Positions 1-11,800 are shown, counted from the first letter of the stretch. The stretch: 64,000 nt of DNA from Neurospora tetrasperma FGSC 2508 (GCF_000213175.1 NW_009799179.1:1-64000), one strand, 5' to 3'. Program-made: numbers and translations. The notes: generated from the letters alone by a model not told the origin.

Positions 1-160
1 CTAACCCTAACCCTAACCCTAACCCTAACCCTAACCCTAACCCTAACCCTAACCCTAACCCTAACCCTAACCCTAACCCTAACCCTAACCCTAACCCTAA
101 CCCTAACCCTAACCCTAACCCTAACCCTAACCCTAACCCTAACCCTAACCCTAACCCTAA
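1..160. repeat. Telomere repeat array (CCCTAA)n
   Basis: Perfect tandem CCCTAA units (TTAGGG on the other strand) run from base 1 to 160, about 26.7 copies with no variant unit. The array stops abruptly at GGTACTTAG. This is the standard vertebrate/filamentous-fungal telomere repeat with the C-rich strand reading inward, so base 1 is the physical chromosome end or the point where the assembly stops within it. Confidence 0.99.
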
Positions 161-477
161 GGTACTTAGTAGGCAAGTGTGGTTTGGAGAGTAGTACCCA
201 TTTGGACAATAGTATAAATATTAATATTAATTAGAAAGTAAACAACAACTAGACTCCTTACTTATTACCTACTCGTACTATACTTATCGCGACTTCCCTC
301 CTTCTATTACGTTGTACATCGAATTCAAAACTCCTTCTCCGCGTGCGTGTGGATATTATAATCTAATAAAAGCCAAAGGAAGAATGTATTAAAACAGGAT
401 CAATAGAAGAAAACGCATTGGCTGGCTTCTTTCCTTCACCGAGAGACCGAACAGATATGTTCATAGGGAACGAGCGT
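161..477. other. Telomere-adjacent unique spacer, no gene seen
   Basis: This 317-bp AT-rich stretch separates the telomere repeat from the stop codon of the first gene. It has no degenerate telomere repeats, no recognisable transposon and no subtelomeric helicase sequence. It probably contains the 3' UTR and poly(A) site of the neighbouring minus-strand gene. Confidence 0.6.
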
Positions 478-1032
478 TCAAATGCCGTGACCTGTAGACG
501 TATCGCCGTTAGCACCACTGGACTTCTGATATCCCTCAAGCTGTCAACCGAACGAAAAGGAATACTCACGTCCCAACTGCTTTCCCCTCTTTGACACCTC
601 CTTAGCATGGTACTGCTTAATCTTGGCCCTCCTCGCCTCCTCCTGTGCCTCGAGCTCCAACGCCCTCACATGCTCCCTAGCCTGCCTTACACTCTCCCTG
701 GCAGCCATCAGCGCTCGATCCGCATCGCGTTCAGCAGCCTCGGCCATCATAACGCGCTCGCGAGCCTGCATGATGGACGGGTCGACGTCGTGGCTGGTCG
801 AGGTACCGTTGCCGAAGGTGCGAGACAACAGGCTGCCCTTGCGCTGAGTTCCGTGTCCGGAGTCTCGGCTGGTGGAGCGGTTGCGGTCCGAAGCGGAGGA
901 GTAGGTGGGCGACCCGGGAGAGGGCGAGCGGTGGTGGGAACCGCCGAAGAGGGAGTGGCGCTTGGGAGCGGGCTCCTGGTACACGGGGGCCGGGGCGGGC
1001 TCGGGCTCGGCGTGGCGGGAGAAGAGAGGCAT
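478..1032 (-). CDS. Small coiled-coil fungal protein of unknown function (two exons)
   Basis: The coding model is exon 1 from 1032 down to 570 and exon 2 from 491 to 478, giving about 158 residues. The 78-bp intron (569-492) has a GTGAGT donor, a GCTAAC branch site and a CAG acceptor. Without splicing the frame ends in YSFSFG; with splicing it ends LGRHGI, which fits my recollection of a small fungal family ending in a basic LGRH-like tail. The first ~70 residues are Pro/Ser/Arg-rich and disordered. Residues ~85-140 form a charged helix rich in Ala, Arg and Glu that is likely a coiled coil. No catalytic motif is visible and the function is unknown. It is the outermost gene of the arm and reads toward the telomere. 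The start is the ATG of MPLFSRH. Confidence 0.8.
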
Positions 1033-2375
1033 GTTGATGCTTGTTGTGCGGTTGATGTTGTTGTTGATGATGGAGTTGGTTGAGGTGAAGATACCTATTC
1101 AAGGTTTGCTGAGCTTGGATGGTTCGTTAGCTTGCTGATTATCGATGAAGATGAAGTGCTTGGACACAGGAAGATACCGGCACTTGCGATGATATTTCTA
1201 TCCCACCACGAAGACAGTCATCATCGTTTGTGTACCCGATGAAACCTGCTTTTGGCCACCTCATGTTCGAGGACGGTTGAAGACGTTGTTGCTAGTGACG
1301 ATTAAGATTCGAAATGACGTCAAATTCGGTTGATGAAGGAGGGTGACAGTACCCTTTGAATGGTCTGAAGCAACGCGCTCCAATGAGGAGGTCTAAAAAT
1401 GACGATGGCAGCGTGGATGCAACAGCCCAACAGCACCCTGATGGTTGAAGACAGGACCCTGAGAAACCAGACCGTCAATGGCTGATGCAGGGTTTTGGGC
1501 CTGAACCACAATCGGGGAAAATGCCATCATGGTCGGATACCAAGAAAGCTGAGTGGTTGAAGCATCGGCGTGGAATGCTTTCCTAGAACAAGGTTCGTGC
1601 CAAGTTTCCTTGTTTTCCCTTGTCAGCTACGGCAAACGTCCATTATCATTGCGCACCACGTCAACTGTAGGGGTAGCTTGGTGGACATGGCTTGAATACG
1701 TGCTGGGACGTTGATTGAGGTCACGTCCAGCATCAACAATCGACGACGCCGTCATGTTGAAAATGCCAAGTCGACATAGCATCCCGAGCACCTCGCACTT
1801 GCCATATCACGGTCATGAACAGTGCACTGGTAGGGGTGTGAATGGTTGTCATCCGTAAAGACGTCGGTCGGGCTGAGCGTTTTCTAGATTTCGTAAAGAT
1901 GTCTTGGAAGCTTCACAACATTCTCGGGAAATAAAGTTGCCAAGGGAAACCATACACTAGTGGACCATAACATCGGCGCTAGGAAACGGAGTGGAGATGG
2001 TTAAGGCTGGTGAAAACAACAAGCGGGGGATCACGTGGGACAACATCTGCCATCTGGGTCCCACCAAAGCTCAATCAAAAGAAGAAAAGAGGTCTGTGCA
2101 TGACCGCCGCGGTTTTAGAGCTCCACTGTAGCAAGAGGCGCGTCGGGACTTTTGCAGCAATCAATTCAAGAAACAGCAATCGCAAACAGGATCCTTCACC
2201 AAACATCAACACCACCAGGCATTTCTTCATCCCCACCACCTCACAGCTCACGATAGCAGTTGTCAAATTGCGATCGCGTAAATCCTACAACAGTATTTCC
2301 ACACCCAATTTTAGCGATTCGCGAACAAGCAGATCTTTCCACAACAGCCACTACATCACCACTACATCACCAACA
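1033..2375. promoter_or_regulatory. Divergent intergenic region between the telomere-end gene and the RNPS1-like gene
   Basis: This 1.34-kb spacer lies between two divergently transcribed genes and so must hold both promoters and 5' leaders. The last ~360 bp before 2376 are open in frame with the downstream gene, but they look like a leader: CA-rich, with the strongest start context at CAACAATGG. No separate gene could be supported. Confidence 0.5.
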
Positions 2376-3444
2376 ATGGCCTCTCGCTCGAGGTCTCGGT
2401 CGGCCGACCGCTACGACGACAACCGCTCCAGGTCTCCCACACCGCGCCGCCACCGTTCTCTTACACCCCGCTCCGCCCGCGACTACTCGCGCGAACCCTC
2501 GCCCGCCCTCAGAGACAGAGACGCTTCCTTCGACCGTGAACGAGGCCGCTCCCCGCCCCGCAGGAATGGTGGTGGTGGTGGTGGTCGCAGCCTGAGCCCG
2601 CCACCCGCTCGCGCTAGGAGCTACAGCCGTGGAGGAGATAGTCGCTCGAGATCCAGAAGTCTTACCCGCAGCCCGAGCCCACTTCAGCCCGTCAGGAGCA
2701 CCAAGATTGTCGTCGAGCGCTTGACCAAGAACATCAACGAGAACCACCTTCGCGAGATCTTTGGCCAGTTTGGAGAGATTGAGGATCTGGATTTGCCTCT
2801 GAACAGGACATGTAAGCTTCCCTGGTCGTTCTTCTGCCGTTCACATTCACTCTGGCAACTGCTAACCTTGTAATTTACGTCCAGCCCGCACAAATCGCGG
2901 CACAGCCTACATCCTCTACGTACACGAAGCCGGCGCCGAAGCCGCCATCGCCCACATGCACGAAGCTCAGCTCGACGGCGCCGTCATCAATGTTTCCATT
3001 GTCCTTCCCCGCCGCAAATTCTCTCCTTCTCCACCTACCGCTCGTAGGGGCGCCAACTACGATCCCCGCCAACCCCCGCCGGGATCCAGAGGAGGAGGCC
3101 GCGGCGGCCGTAACAGATCCCCCGGACCCCGTGGTGGTGGACGTCACGCACACCGTTCCGATACTTATCGACCTCGGTCGTTGTCACGATCGCGATCCCG
3201 TTCTCGCTCCCCCGTGGCCGCGTCTGGAGGAAACAGGAGATACCGGTCTAGGTCACGCTCTTGGTCTTCCCGTTCACGCTCTCCTAGTCCGAGGGGCGGA
3301 CGTGGCGGAAGAGGAGGAGGTGGAAGAGGCGGAAGAAACGACGTGGACGACAGAGGACGTAGGAGTCCTAGCCGCGCTAGTTACGACAGCTATGATCGCA
3401 GGAGTAGGAGCCGCAGCCGCAGCCGTGATTGGGACAGACGTTAG
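2376..3444 (+). CDS. SR-rich RRM protein, RNPS1-like splicing / exon-junction factor
   Basis: Exons 2376-2811 and 2885-3444 give 331 residues. The intron at 2812-2884 (73 bp) has a GTAAGC donor, a GCTAAC branch site and a CAG acceptor, and it splits the RNA-binding domain. An N-terminal Arg/Ser region with many RSRS and SP pairs is followed by one RRM at about residues 107-185. Its RNP2 is IVVERL and its RNP1 is RGTAYILY. A C-terminal RS/RGG tail contains GGRGG and SRSRSRS blocks. One RRM between RS tails is the RNPS1 arrangement; RNPS1 belongs to the ASAP complex that links splicing to the exon junction complex and acts in the nucleus. The assignment to RNPS1 rather than another SR protein is inference from architecture. 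The start is the ATG in CAACAATGG, upstream of MASRSRS. Confidence 0.85.
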
Positions 3445-5767
3445 GTGCATCCCTCACGCAGGGTTTGCACGTGGCAGCCTGGGGGAGATTCTCGCGGTGC
3501 ATAGGACGAGGTAAAGGAGGAAGGTAATCGGTTAATGGGAGCATCAGGCGTTGGGAGAGGCAGGAAAAAGTCGACGATACAAAAAGGGGACAACAACAGG
3601 TTCGGTGTGAGTGTCCTTCCCTTTTGGAGGAAGTATTGTATGAAAAACAGGAGAAAAGGGGGATTTACTCGTGTTAGCTTACATCGATTTGTACAGGACG
3701 CCTGAAGAACATCTCGCGATCCGAACCGAATCCCAAGATAGATGCCTACAATTGTTGAAGTTGGTCCCAGAGAGAGATGAACACGAAGAATCAGATAACA
3801 TCCAAAATCCAACATCGTTGCTCGCCGGCGTCCATGTTCGTTTCTTGGTGGTACGTGAAGGATATTCCTGACAAGCTCTCTTTGGATGGTGCTTTCTATC
3901 CTCTCCTCCTTTCCCTTGGCCTAGCTACATACGGTCCCATCTAGCAGGGGCAGGTTTCTGTTCTTCCGACCCAACCCGATGTTCCATCTCGTACTCCATG
4001 TACCATTTTGGAAGCCTGTACCGCCAAACCAGGTTTGCCTTTCAAGTTGATGCATGTCATCAACACCTGACCAATGACATCGGCTAACCGAGATCCGGAC
4101 AGTCGTGTGTAGGTATACAATAGCGATTCGTATTCCCTCGCTAAGAACATGCAACGTTAACCCCGTTGCCTGGGCCTCGAGATGACTCTTTCGACCTACT
4201 GTCAACGATCCGCATCCCGAAAGATCCCATCTCAGAACCTCATCGTCCGCCATTACCAAGCCAATTACGTGATGGTCGAGCACTCTTCCAGCAACTAGGA
4301 AACAGGCCCGATTACCAGTAAACACTCCGATGACCAGGCGAAGCATGCATTTTTCGATGATCCGAAATATTTCGAAACACTTTTGGTCAGCCCTAAACGT
4401 GGGCCCGAGGCTGCGCCCTTCGTCATGTGCCGCGCGTATCTGGGGAACCATTTCAGTTCCTCTGTCTCGGATACAAGCGATTGCGCCACAATACGACCAA
4501 GTCACCGAGCCGGCATCTGGCGGCTCTTTGACAATACGGTGCCGCCGAGTCGGGTCCGCGTTGTCATTTCCAATGGCTTGGTACTGGTTGAAGCATCATT
4601 CTCAAAGGTGCTCACCTCGCCCTTCCCCCAGGCCACAAGAACACATCATCACGTCAACAGGCCCAATTACATTTTATACTCAAGCACAAGTGTGCGTGGC
4701 ACCACAGTCACTTGTACAAGTGATTCATCATGATACAACGTGGTGGTCGATCCCTTTGAATGGGTTCTTTTGCTTGTGCTTACTGTCTGCTGCAATGTCA
4801 GAGTGTCATCTCTGTTTCCACATTCCTCTCTCCTCAAGTTTCCCCTGCTGTCTCGTTTCTTCTTTACCGCACGCAACAGAGCACATGACCAACACCGGCT
4901 GTCCGAAACCACAAGGGCAGCGCCCGGTATGCGAGAGTTCTCACCGCCCTGCTCACACCGCAAACCCATTCTGGGTAAGAGGCTCAGATCATGTATGGCA
5001 TTGCTGTGTCTTGGTACCTTTTTTTTCCTCGTCCTTCCGTCCACCAGGCACAACTCAGGCACTCAGATGTTCCCATCAAGAGACATAGGTACCTCCCGAA
5101 CTCCCCGACACGGTTCCTGCCGTGGGTTCCCACCACCATGCTCGGAAACGGGAAAGCATGCCCTCCCTGGTCTGTCAACGCGGCTTTGCGAGCATGATCA
5201 AATAATACCTGGTCTCGTGGCCTGAGGAGTCAGGAGTAAGACCATGTTGCCTGCGGTTGGACGACGTCAACAACTCGACGCCTCGAGAAAGGGAGTGAGG
5301 AGTCATTTTCTGGAGCTCGTCTTCATCTTGCTACAGTTCCTGACCGAACGAGATCTTACCAGACTTAACTACGGTAACTTTCTTTTCCCCTAGAAGGCAG
5401 TACTCGTCCTTGTTGATGCCTTGGGTTCTTCGGGCCTTGCGGACTCACGCATCGTTGGGGGCTGCGAGATGAGGCTTACTTTAGTTATGCGCAAGAGCGT
5501 TCATCGTAATGCGTTCACCGTCGAGGGCCGGCTTTGGCGCTGTGCCTGTGCAAATGTTGATGTTCCAAATGCTCTTATAAAAGAGATGGTATCTCATCGC
5601 CTGAGGCAGGTCTTCTGGTATTGTATAACCCTTCAGTCTTGAACAATTGCTCCTAGCTGCTCACCCAAGACTTAGTTGATCTTAGCTAACGACCACAATT
5701 CACTCTACTCTCGTCCCGCAAGCTTCATCTTCGCTCGCAATCAACAACTTTCTTACCCTTCCACAAG
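3445..5767. other. 2.3-kb region without a supported gene
   Basis: The first part should contain the 3' UTR of the RNPS1-like gene. Overlapping open frames on both strands between 3.9 and 5.1 kb conflict with one another, partly lack ATG starts, and show no recognisable domain. The last 100 bp are a CT/CA-rich leader running into the small ORF at 5768. I see no tRNA, repeat family or transposon. Confidence 0.5.
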
Positions 5768-6031
5768 ATGATATCAACCGACCTCACCATCTACACTCTC
5801 CCCTTCACCAGGGACACTCCTGGGCACGTACCCACCGACCAAGACAGCTATTTTTCCTCCTCCTCCACCCCGTTTTCTGGCGGATCTCCCAGTACCATTC
5901 CTGCTGTTCATATCCCTTTCATCACCCTCCCCAATCCTCCCCGGCCACCTACCCCCGGACCGGCACCCAGACCAGGACCTCTCTCGCCGAGGCCAAATGT
6001 GCCGAGTCCACCGCCTACGCCGAGGAAATAG
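5768..6031 (+). CDS. Possible small proline-rich protein
   Basis: This 87-codon frame starts at an ATG in AAGATGATATC after a CA/CT-rich leader that looks like those of neighbouring real genes. The second half is strongly proline-rich (PPRPPTPGPAPRPGP and PPPTPRK), with no signal peptide, membrane segment or known domain. An AT-rich stretch with TATGTATGTATAGTATG follows the stop and could be a 3' UTR. No homologue is recognised. It could equally be a chance frame in GC-rich DNA. Confidence 0.35.
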   Translation: MISTDLTIYTLPFTRDTPGHVPTDQDSYFSSSSTPFSGGSPSTIPAVHIPFITLPNPPRPPTPGPAPRPGPLSPRPNVPSPPPTPRK

Positions 6032-6342
6032 GAAACTCAAGTTATGTATGTATAGTATGTGCCTGTCATATTTTATCCTATTCTATTCTATTCCATCCCC
6101 TTACTGCCCGAGTATACAACACGGCAGTTTTCTTCACTGTTTAACAAAGAAAAAAAATGGAGACTAACATCAACGTCTTCAGTAGGACATAATACATTAC
6201 ACTAAATTATACCGGTATAAAGCATAAAGCACGGAGCAAAATATGGTGCTGGGTGGGCTGGGTGCGCTAGAAAGACTGGACGGACTTGCCATCAACTAGG
6301 CTACAGAGTCAAAAGCTGCATTCATAGATTTCGTATCTGTTT

Positions 6343-6860
6343 ATAGAGAGGGGAAACCCTACCCGCACCCCAACGGTTCCTACGCGCATCCTATGTCAGC
6401 CGACATGTAAATTACCGGGTTTTAGCGGTAAATTTCCATGTTTTTAATGTCTGGTAATATTCGTAGTTAGGTTACCTACCCTTGTAAGTTGTACCTCCTT
6501 TCGTTACCGTGCCTCCTCTCGTTACTATACTTCCTATTGCCGCTGTACTATCCGTACTCTCTCCTCTTCTCGCCACCGTACTCTTTCTTCCTAGTATTAA
6601 CCCAATTCCTTATCCTCATCTATTGAATATATTGAATATATTGAGTATAAATAGATGTAATATAAATCAATAGGTATAGTACAATAGCGGTGTAATTAGG
6701 CATATAAAAAAGAGTGAAAGAAATAATTATATTAGAGGGTATGTTGCGTGTATTTGAAAGACGAAATTTCGCAGGTAAAAACGGGATTTACAATGTTAGG
6801 TGTTATTAGCTGGACTGCCCCATTTTTCTGGGTGCGGGAGGGTAGGGTTTCCCATAGAGA
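6343..6860. mobile_element. MITE-like non-autonomous DNA element with inverted ends and 7-bp target duplication
   Basis: The left end (6351-6371) begins GGGAAACCCTACCC then GCACCC. The right end (6830-6853) is its inverse, ending GGGTAGGGTTTCCC, with a 3-bp insertion between the two blocks. Directly outside lie ATAGAGA at 6343-6349 and ATAGAGA at 6854-6860, a 7-bp duplication as left by a transposase. Inverted similarity continues inward for about 90 bp, with GTAAATTACCGGGTTTTAG on the left against GTAAATCCCGTTTTTAC on the right. The body is about 500 bp, AT-rich and without a coding frame, so it would need a transposase in trans. The superfamily is not assigned; 7-9-bp duplications occur in Mutator- and hAT-like groups. 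It is an ordinary DNA element, non-coding from the start. Confidence 0.72.
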
Positions 6861-7710
6861 AAGAAGAGAACAGAAGAGGAAGTGATCCGGTGCGAACTGG
6901 AGGCTTTCTTTGGGGAAGGAATGGCAGCTGATAGTGGCTAAGGAAATAGGGGGTGAATAGAGGTAGCATGTACTGCTTGTTGAGAGAAGAGAGGGAGAAT
7001 AACTAATGGTCAATATAGTACTACATACAATGCATCTTAGAGGCTATCTACTACTAAGTTTACACAGTTTGGGTGATGATTGGAAGTAGCAGAATTGGTG
7101 ATATTGGTAGGGTATGTGACTCGAAGCGCGGCAAGAACTTTGGTTTGTGTGTTTGTGATACGTGAAAAAGGAGATAAGTAGAGGTAAACGCGGTGTAGAG
7201 GTAGGGTTCGAGTTACACAATCTTGAGGTTCTCAGACAACAACAAGGTGGGTCCTCTGGGTACCTTTAGGTATTTTCCCAAACCTTTAAACTCTACTCCG
7301 GACCTCGTCGAATAGAATAGGTTTCCAAACCACAGTCTGCCCTTGCAAGATAACCTCTCGCGCTTATTACCAATAGTAGATAGTCCATAAGACTGTAGCT
7401 TATGGCATATGAAAGCGGTGAGAGGTACTTGACAATTCACAGTGGTGCTTAGTAACAGCCCTACAGCCCTATCAACCACAGGTACAATCCTACTGGACAA
7501 AGCCCGGAATTGGATGGATGGCTGACATGGACTTTTTGGTCCGAGTCCCAATCTACCGGGACGGTCTGCTCCCAACGCAATGGCGTCCTTCATCTACAAT
7601 ATCAGCAGTCGCTGTTGATGGTGAATGTCAAGAAGGAAGTAGGAATGGAGCATGAGGTAAGGATACAGAAGAAAAGAAAGAAAAAAGAGAAGCCAGACAA
7701 AAGAAAAGAC
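6861..7710. other. AT-rich spacer between the MITE-like element and the tRNA gene
   Basis: This 850-bp stretch carries no convincing coding frame. The minus-strand frame at 7213-7593 has no recognisable domain. The bases just below 7711 are purine-rich on the + strand, so the minus strand reads TCTTTTCTTTTG downstream of the tRNA, which suits RNA polymerase III termination. Confidence 0.45.
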
Positions 7711-7791
7711 TACCCTACCAGGGAGTTGAACCCTGCGCTAGGTACGGAAGAGTTTGAGACTCCGTCATGTTAACCGATACATCAGTAGGGT
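7711..7791 (-). tRNA. tRNA gene, isotype uncertain (possibly Leu, anticodon CAA)
   Basis: The minus strand folds as a tRNA. A 7-bp acceptor pairs ACCCTAC with GTAGGGT perfectly. A D arm has a 4-bp ATGT/ACAT stem around an 8-nt loop with GG. A T arm pairs CAGGG with CCCTG around the loop TTCAACT. The internal B box GGTTCAACTCC matches the consensus, and a TTTT run follows the 3' end. The gene is 81 nt, about 8 longer than a standard tRNA, so it either has a long variable arm (Leu/Ser type) or a very short intron. Placing U33 gives anticodon CAA (Leu) with one mismatch in the anticodon stem. Other registers are possible, so the isotype is unresolved. Confidence 0.65.
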
Positions 7792-8868
7792 CTTTTTTAA
7801 GTTCCATTGTTGGAATCTGGTAGCGAAGGTCAAACTTATAAAAGGGCTGTTTGTGTTTGTATGGAAGGTGCGGGTTTGCTGTCTGATTTCAACACCGGAA
7901 ATACATCAAGACTGGATGTGAGGGTAGGAAAGCTGGACCGTTGGAAACTCATGTCAGACACTCGAGGAATCTTAAAAAGCGCACAATACGTATGGTCTTT
8001 AAAGATGTAATATATGCTTTCGGACCATTGAAAAAACGTCATCTCACTTTATTAACATCTCAACAATTTTGCCTGGATTTTCATAGGTACGGTTCCGAAC
8101 TCGAGTTCGAGGACCTTGATGGTTCCCTTTGTGATGCTGACGGCCTGACAGCTGGAGGGCACACTGACACTGCCAGCACATGCCCGACAGCATGCCCGCC
8201 CGCTACTGCCGCTGGGACCGACAGGGGATGCAGTCAAGTCCCTGAAAGGAAAGTCTTGGCTTACCGAATGGGATCCACGTATGTAAGCACGGGGAGCTAT
8301 ATCGACCAATCACTGCAGCCGGCACACAGCGATAAGCTGATAAGACACTGATAAGATCCGGCTGACCCATGGCGAAAAAGACAAAGTCAAGGGGAGAAAA
8401 AAAGAATTTTGGTGGGGCTCCCCGTCTTTTGTTTCGCTGTCCGCGTCCGCTAAGAGAAACAAAAAAAAGACACCGACACAGGCGCTGTGCCCCAGAGCCC
8501 ACCGCCATCCAGGGACCCCGCCACCGCCCGGCCCTCCCCTTCTCGTTCCAGTCCAGTCCACTGCACTCCGACTCCAGCAAAGCCGAGGGCAGACATTAGG
8601 TTGTTTTTTCCTTTCTTCCTTTTTCCCCCTTCTCCTCTTCTTTTGCTTCACCTCTACACCACCCGCCATCCCCTCCCTCCCTCCCTCTGTCTGCGTTTGC
8701 GACAGCATCATCAAGGCTCCTTTCTCCTTCCTCCGCCTTGTGTCGTCGCCACGGGCATTTCTCGCCCCAGGCCTCTATCAGAGACCGTCTCTTTCTAATA
8801 ACCAGACATTCCCAATCTCCCCTCTTTATATACCAGAAAACCCAACAAAAAAAAGACAAACAGACACC
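7792..8868. promoter_or_regulatory. Upstream region of the New1 gene
   Basis: This stretch of about 1.08 kb lies between the tRNA and the start of the New1 gene. From ~8600 to 8868 it is pyrimidine-rich (long TTTCCTTTTTCCCCCTTCT runs), a common feature of leaders and promoters of strongly expressed fungal translation genes. The short frame with an ATG at 7941-8351 has no recognisable product. Confidence 0.4.
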
Positions 8869-11800
8869 ATGACAGTCCCTATCATGGTCGCTGATGGCGC
8901 CGCGCCGCCCGTCAGCCAGGCCGACGTGACTTCTATCCTCGACACTGTCTTCAACGCAAAGACGTCGCAAGCCTCCATCGACGCCGCCTACGGTCTTTGC
9001 GAAGTCCTCCTTCAGTCCTACGGCTACCGTGGCCTCGAACTCTACGGCGTCCTTAGCGAACTCAAGAAGGCCGCCGCCGACAAGAAGAGCGGTCTCAAGC
9101 GCGAAGGCGCCCAGAACCTCCTCGGTGCCCTCTTCGAGAGGTTCCCTCCTCGTCAGCCCGCCAGCGAGTCCCTCCTCACATCGCCTGAAGCCGGTCTTGT
9201 TGCGTGCGCTCTCGACGCCCTCGCTGATAAGGGTGCCGTCGTCCGCGAGGCTGCCCAGTACGGTCTCGATGCTCTCTACAACAACCTGAGCCCCGAAGCT
9301 CTTGTCGTTGGCCTCCTCCCTGCCCTCATCGCCTACCTGGAGAAGTCCACCGGCAAGTGGCAGGGAACCATTGGCGCCTACCAGCTCATCGAGAAGATCT
9401 CCAACAAGGCTCAAATCACAATTGGCACCACCAAGGAGGAGGCGGCCGAGCAGGATGTTCTCCGCGAGGCCATGGGCACCAAGCTTGCCCGCTTGATTCC
9501 CATTGTCGAGGGCGGCATGCTCGACATGAAGAACGAGGTCGCCAAGCAGGCTGTCAAGACCATGACCGCTCTTACCACCCTGCTCTCCAACGACGACGTC
9601 GCTCCTCGCATCCCTCTGCTTATCGAGACCATGCAGCACCCCTCGCCCGCCACCGTCCAGAAGGCTATCCACGCCCTTTCCATGACCACCTTCGTTGCCA
9701 TCGTCACCGCCCCTGTTCTTGCCCTCCTTACTCCCTTCTTGGAGCGCTCTCTTAGCAACCCCGGCACCCCTCAAGAAGTCCTCCGCCAGACTGTCGTCAT
9801 TACCGAGAACTTGACCAAGCTTGTCCACGACCCCATCGAGGCCCGTACCTTCCTTCCCAAGCTCCAGCCTGGTATCAAGAGCGTTGTCGACCGCGCTTCT
9901 CTCCCCGAGGTCCGTGAGATCGCCACTCGCGCTCTCGCTGTGATGGACAAGGCCATGGGTAGCGACCAGGACAAGGTCATTGAGCGCACACACGCCGAGG
10001 ATGTTGGCACGGTCTTGGACGCTGAGGTCAAGAAGGCCGGTGGTCTTATTGGCGACCCCGTCGTCTACCAGACCGTCCGCAAGTACGTTGGCGAGATGGT
10101 TGCCGAGGATGTCAACCACCGCCACTGCAACCGCATTGCTGCCAGAACTGGCCCTTACCTCAGCTTCCTCGTCGCTGACCCTGTCGCTGTCGGTGAGGCC
10201 GTACAGAAGCACTACGTTGACGAGGATGCCATCAAGTATGGTGTTCCTGAGAAGGAGGATGATGGCGAGATCGAGATTGTCAACGCCGACTTCTCCCTTG
10301 CCTACGGTGGTATGCTTTTGCTCCAGCACACCAACCTTCGTCTGCTCAAGGGTCACCGTTACGGTCTCTGCGGTCGCAACGGTGCCGGCAAGTCTACCCT
10401 CATGAAGGCCATTGCTTCCGGCAAGCTCGAGGGTTTCCCCTCCCAGGATGTTCTCCGTACCTGCTACGTTGAGCACAACCAGGGTGAGGATGCCGATATC
10501 AGCATTCTGGACTTCATGGTCAAGGATCCTACCATTGCCTCGGAGGGTCGTGAGCGCATTTCTGCTGTTCTTGAGGAGTTCGGTTTCACATCTGGCCCCG
10601 AGGGTCGTCAGTCGCAAAAGGTCGGCTCGCTCTCCGGTGGTTGGAAGATGAAGCTCGCCTTGGCTCGTGCCATGCTCCAGAAGGCTGATGTCCTGTTGCT
10701 CGACGAACCTACTAACCATCTTGATGTTGCCAACATCAAGTGGCTCGAGGAGTATCTCAAGTCCCACACCGACATCACCTCCCTGATTGTGTCTCACGAC
10801 TCCGGTTTCCTCGACAACGTCACCACCGACATCTACCACTACGAGCCCAACAAGAAGCTTGGCCACTACAAGGGCAACCTCGCCGCCTTCGTCAACGTCC
10901 GCCCCGAGGCCAAGGCCTACTACACTCTCTCTGCCTCCAATGTCCAGTTCAAGTTCCCTCCCCCGGGTATCCTGTCCGGCGTCAAGTCGCAGACTCGTGC
11001 CATCATCCGTATGACGGATGTCTCCTTCACCTACCCCAACGCCCCCAAGCCTTCGCTCAGCGGCGTCACCTGCCAGCTTTCGCTCTCCTCCCGCGTGGCC
11101 ATTATCGGCCCCAACGGTGCTGGCAAGTCCACCCTGATCAAGCTGCTCACTGGCGAGGTTATTCCTACGGCTGGAAAGGTCGAGAAGCACCCCAACCTTC
11201 GTATCGGTTACATCAAGCAGCACGCTCTTGAGCACGTTGAGATGCATCTCGAAAAGACCCCCAACCAGTATCTCCAGTGGCGCTACCAGCACGGTGATGA
11301 CCGCGAAGTCCACATGAAGCAGACGCGCCAGTTGACGGAAGCCGACAAGGAGCAGATGGATAAGTTTGTCGATGTCGGTGATGGCAAGGGCAAGCGGCAG
11401 GTGGAGGCTTTGGTTGGTCGTCAGAAGTACAAGAAGACCTTCCAGTACGAGGTGTAAGTACTCCCGTTTTCTCTCTGTTCACAAATGATCAGCAACTAAC
11501 AAGCAACAGCAAATGGCGTGGGTTCCTTCCCAAGCACAACACCATGATCTCCCGCGAGACCCTTCTCGAGCTCGGATTCCAGAAGCTCATCCAGGAATTC
11601 GACGACCACGAGTCCTCGCGCGAAGGTCTCGGTTACCGCGAGCTCCAGCCCGCTGTCATCTCCAAACATTTCGAAGACCTCGGTCTCGACCCCGAGATCG
11701 CCAACCACAACGAGATTGGCTCTCTGTCCGGTGGTCAAAAGGTCAAGGTTGTCATTGCCGGTGCCATGTGGAACAACCCTCACATGTTGGTTCTTGACGA

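Noticed and set aside
3921-5088. Overlapping long open frames on both strands (194 codons minus, 252 codons plus)
   Set aside because: They contradict one another, the minus one lacks an ATG at its start, and neither shows a domain, intron signals or family resemblance.
8596-11313. 905-codon open frame antisense to the New1 gene
   Set aside because: It mirrors strong codon bias in a highly expressed gene and has a low-complexity Gly/Leu/Val composition with no domain. It is a shadow of the real gene.
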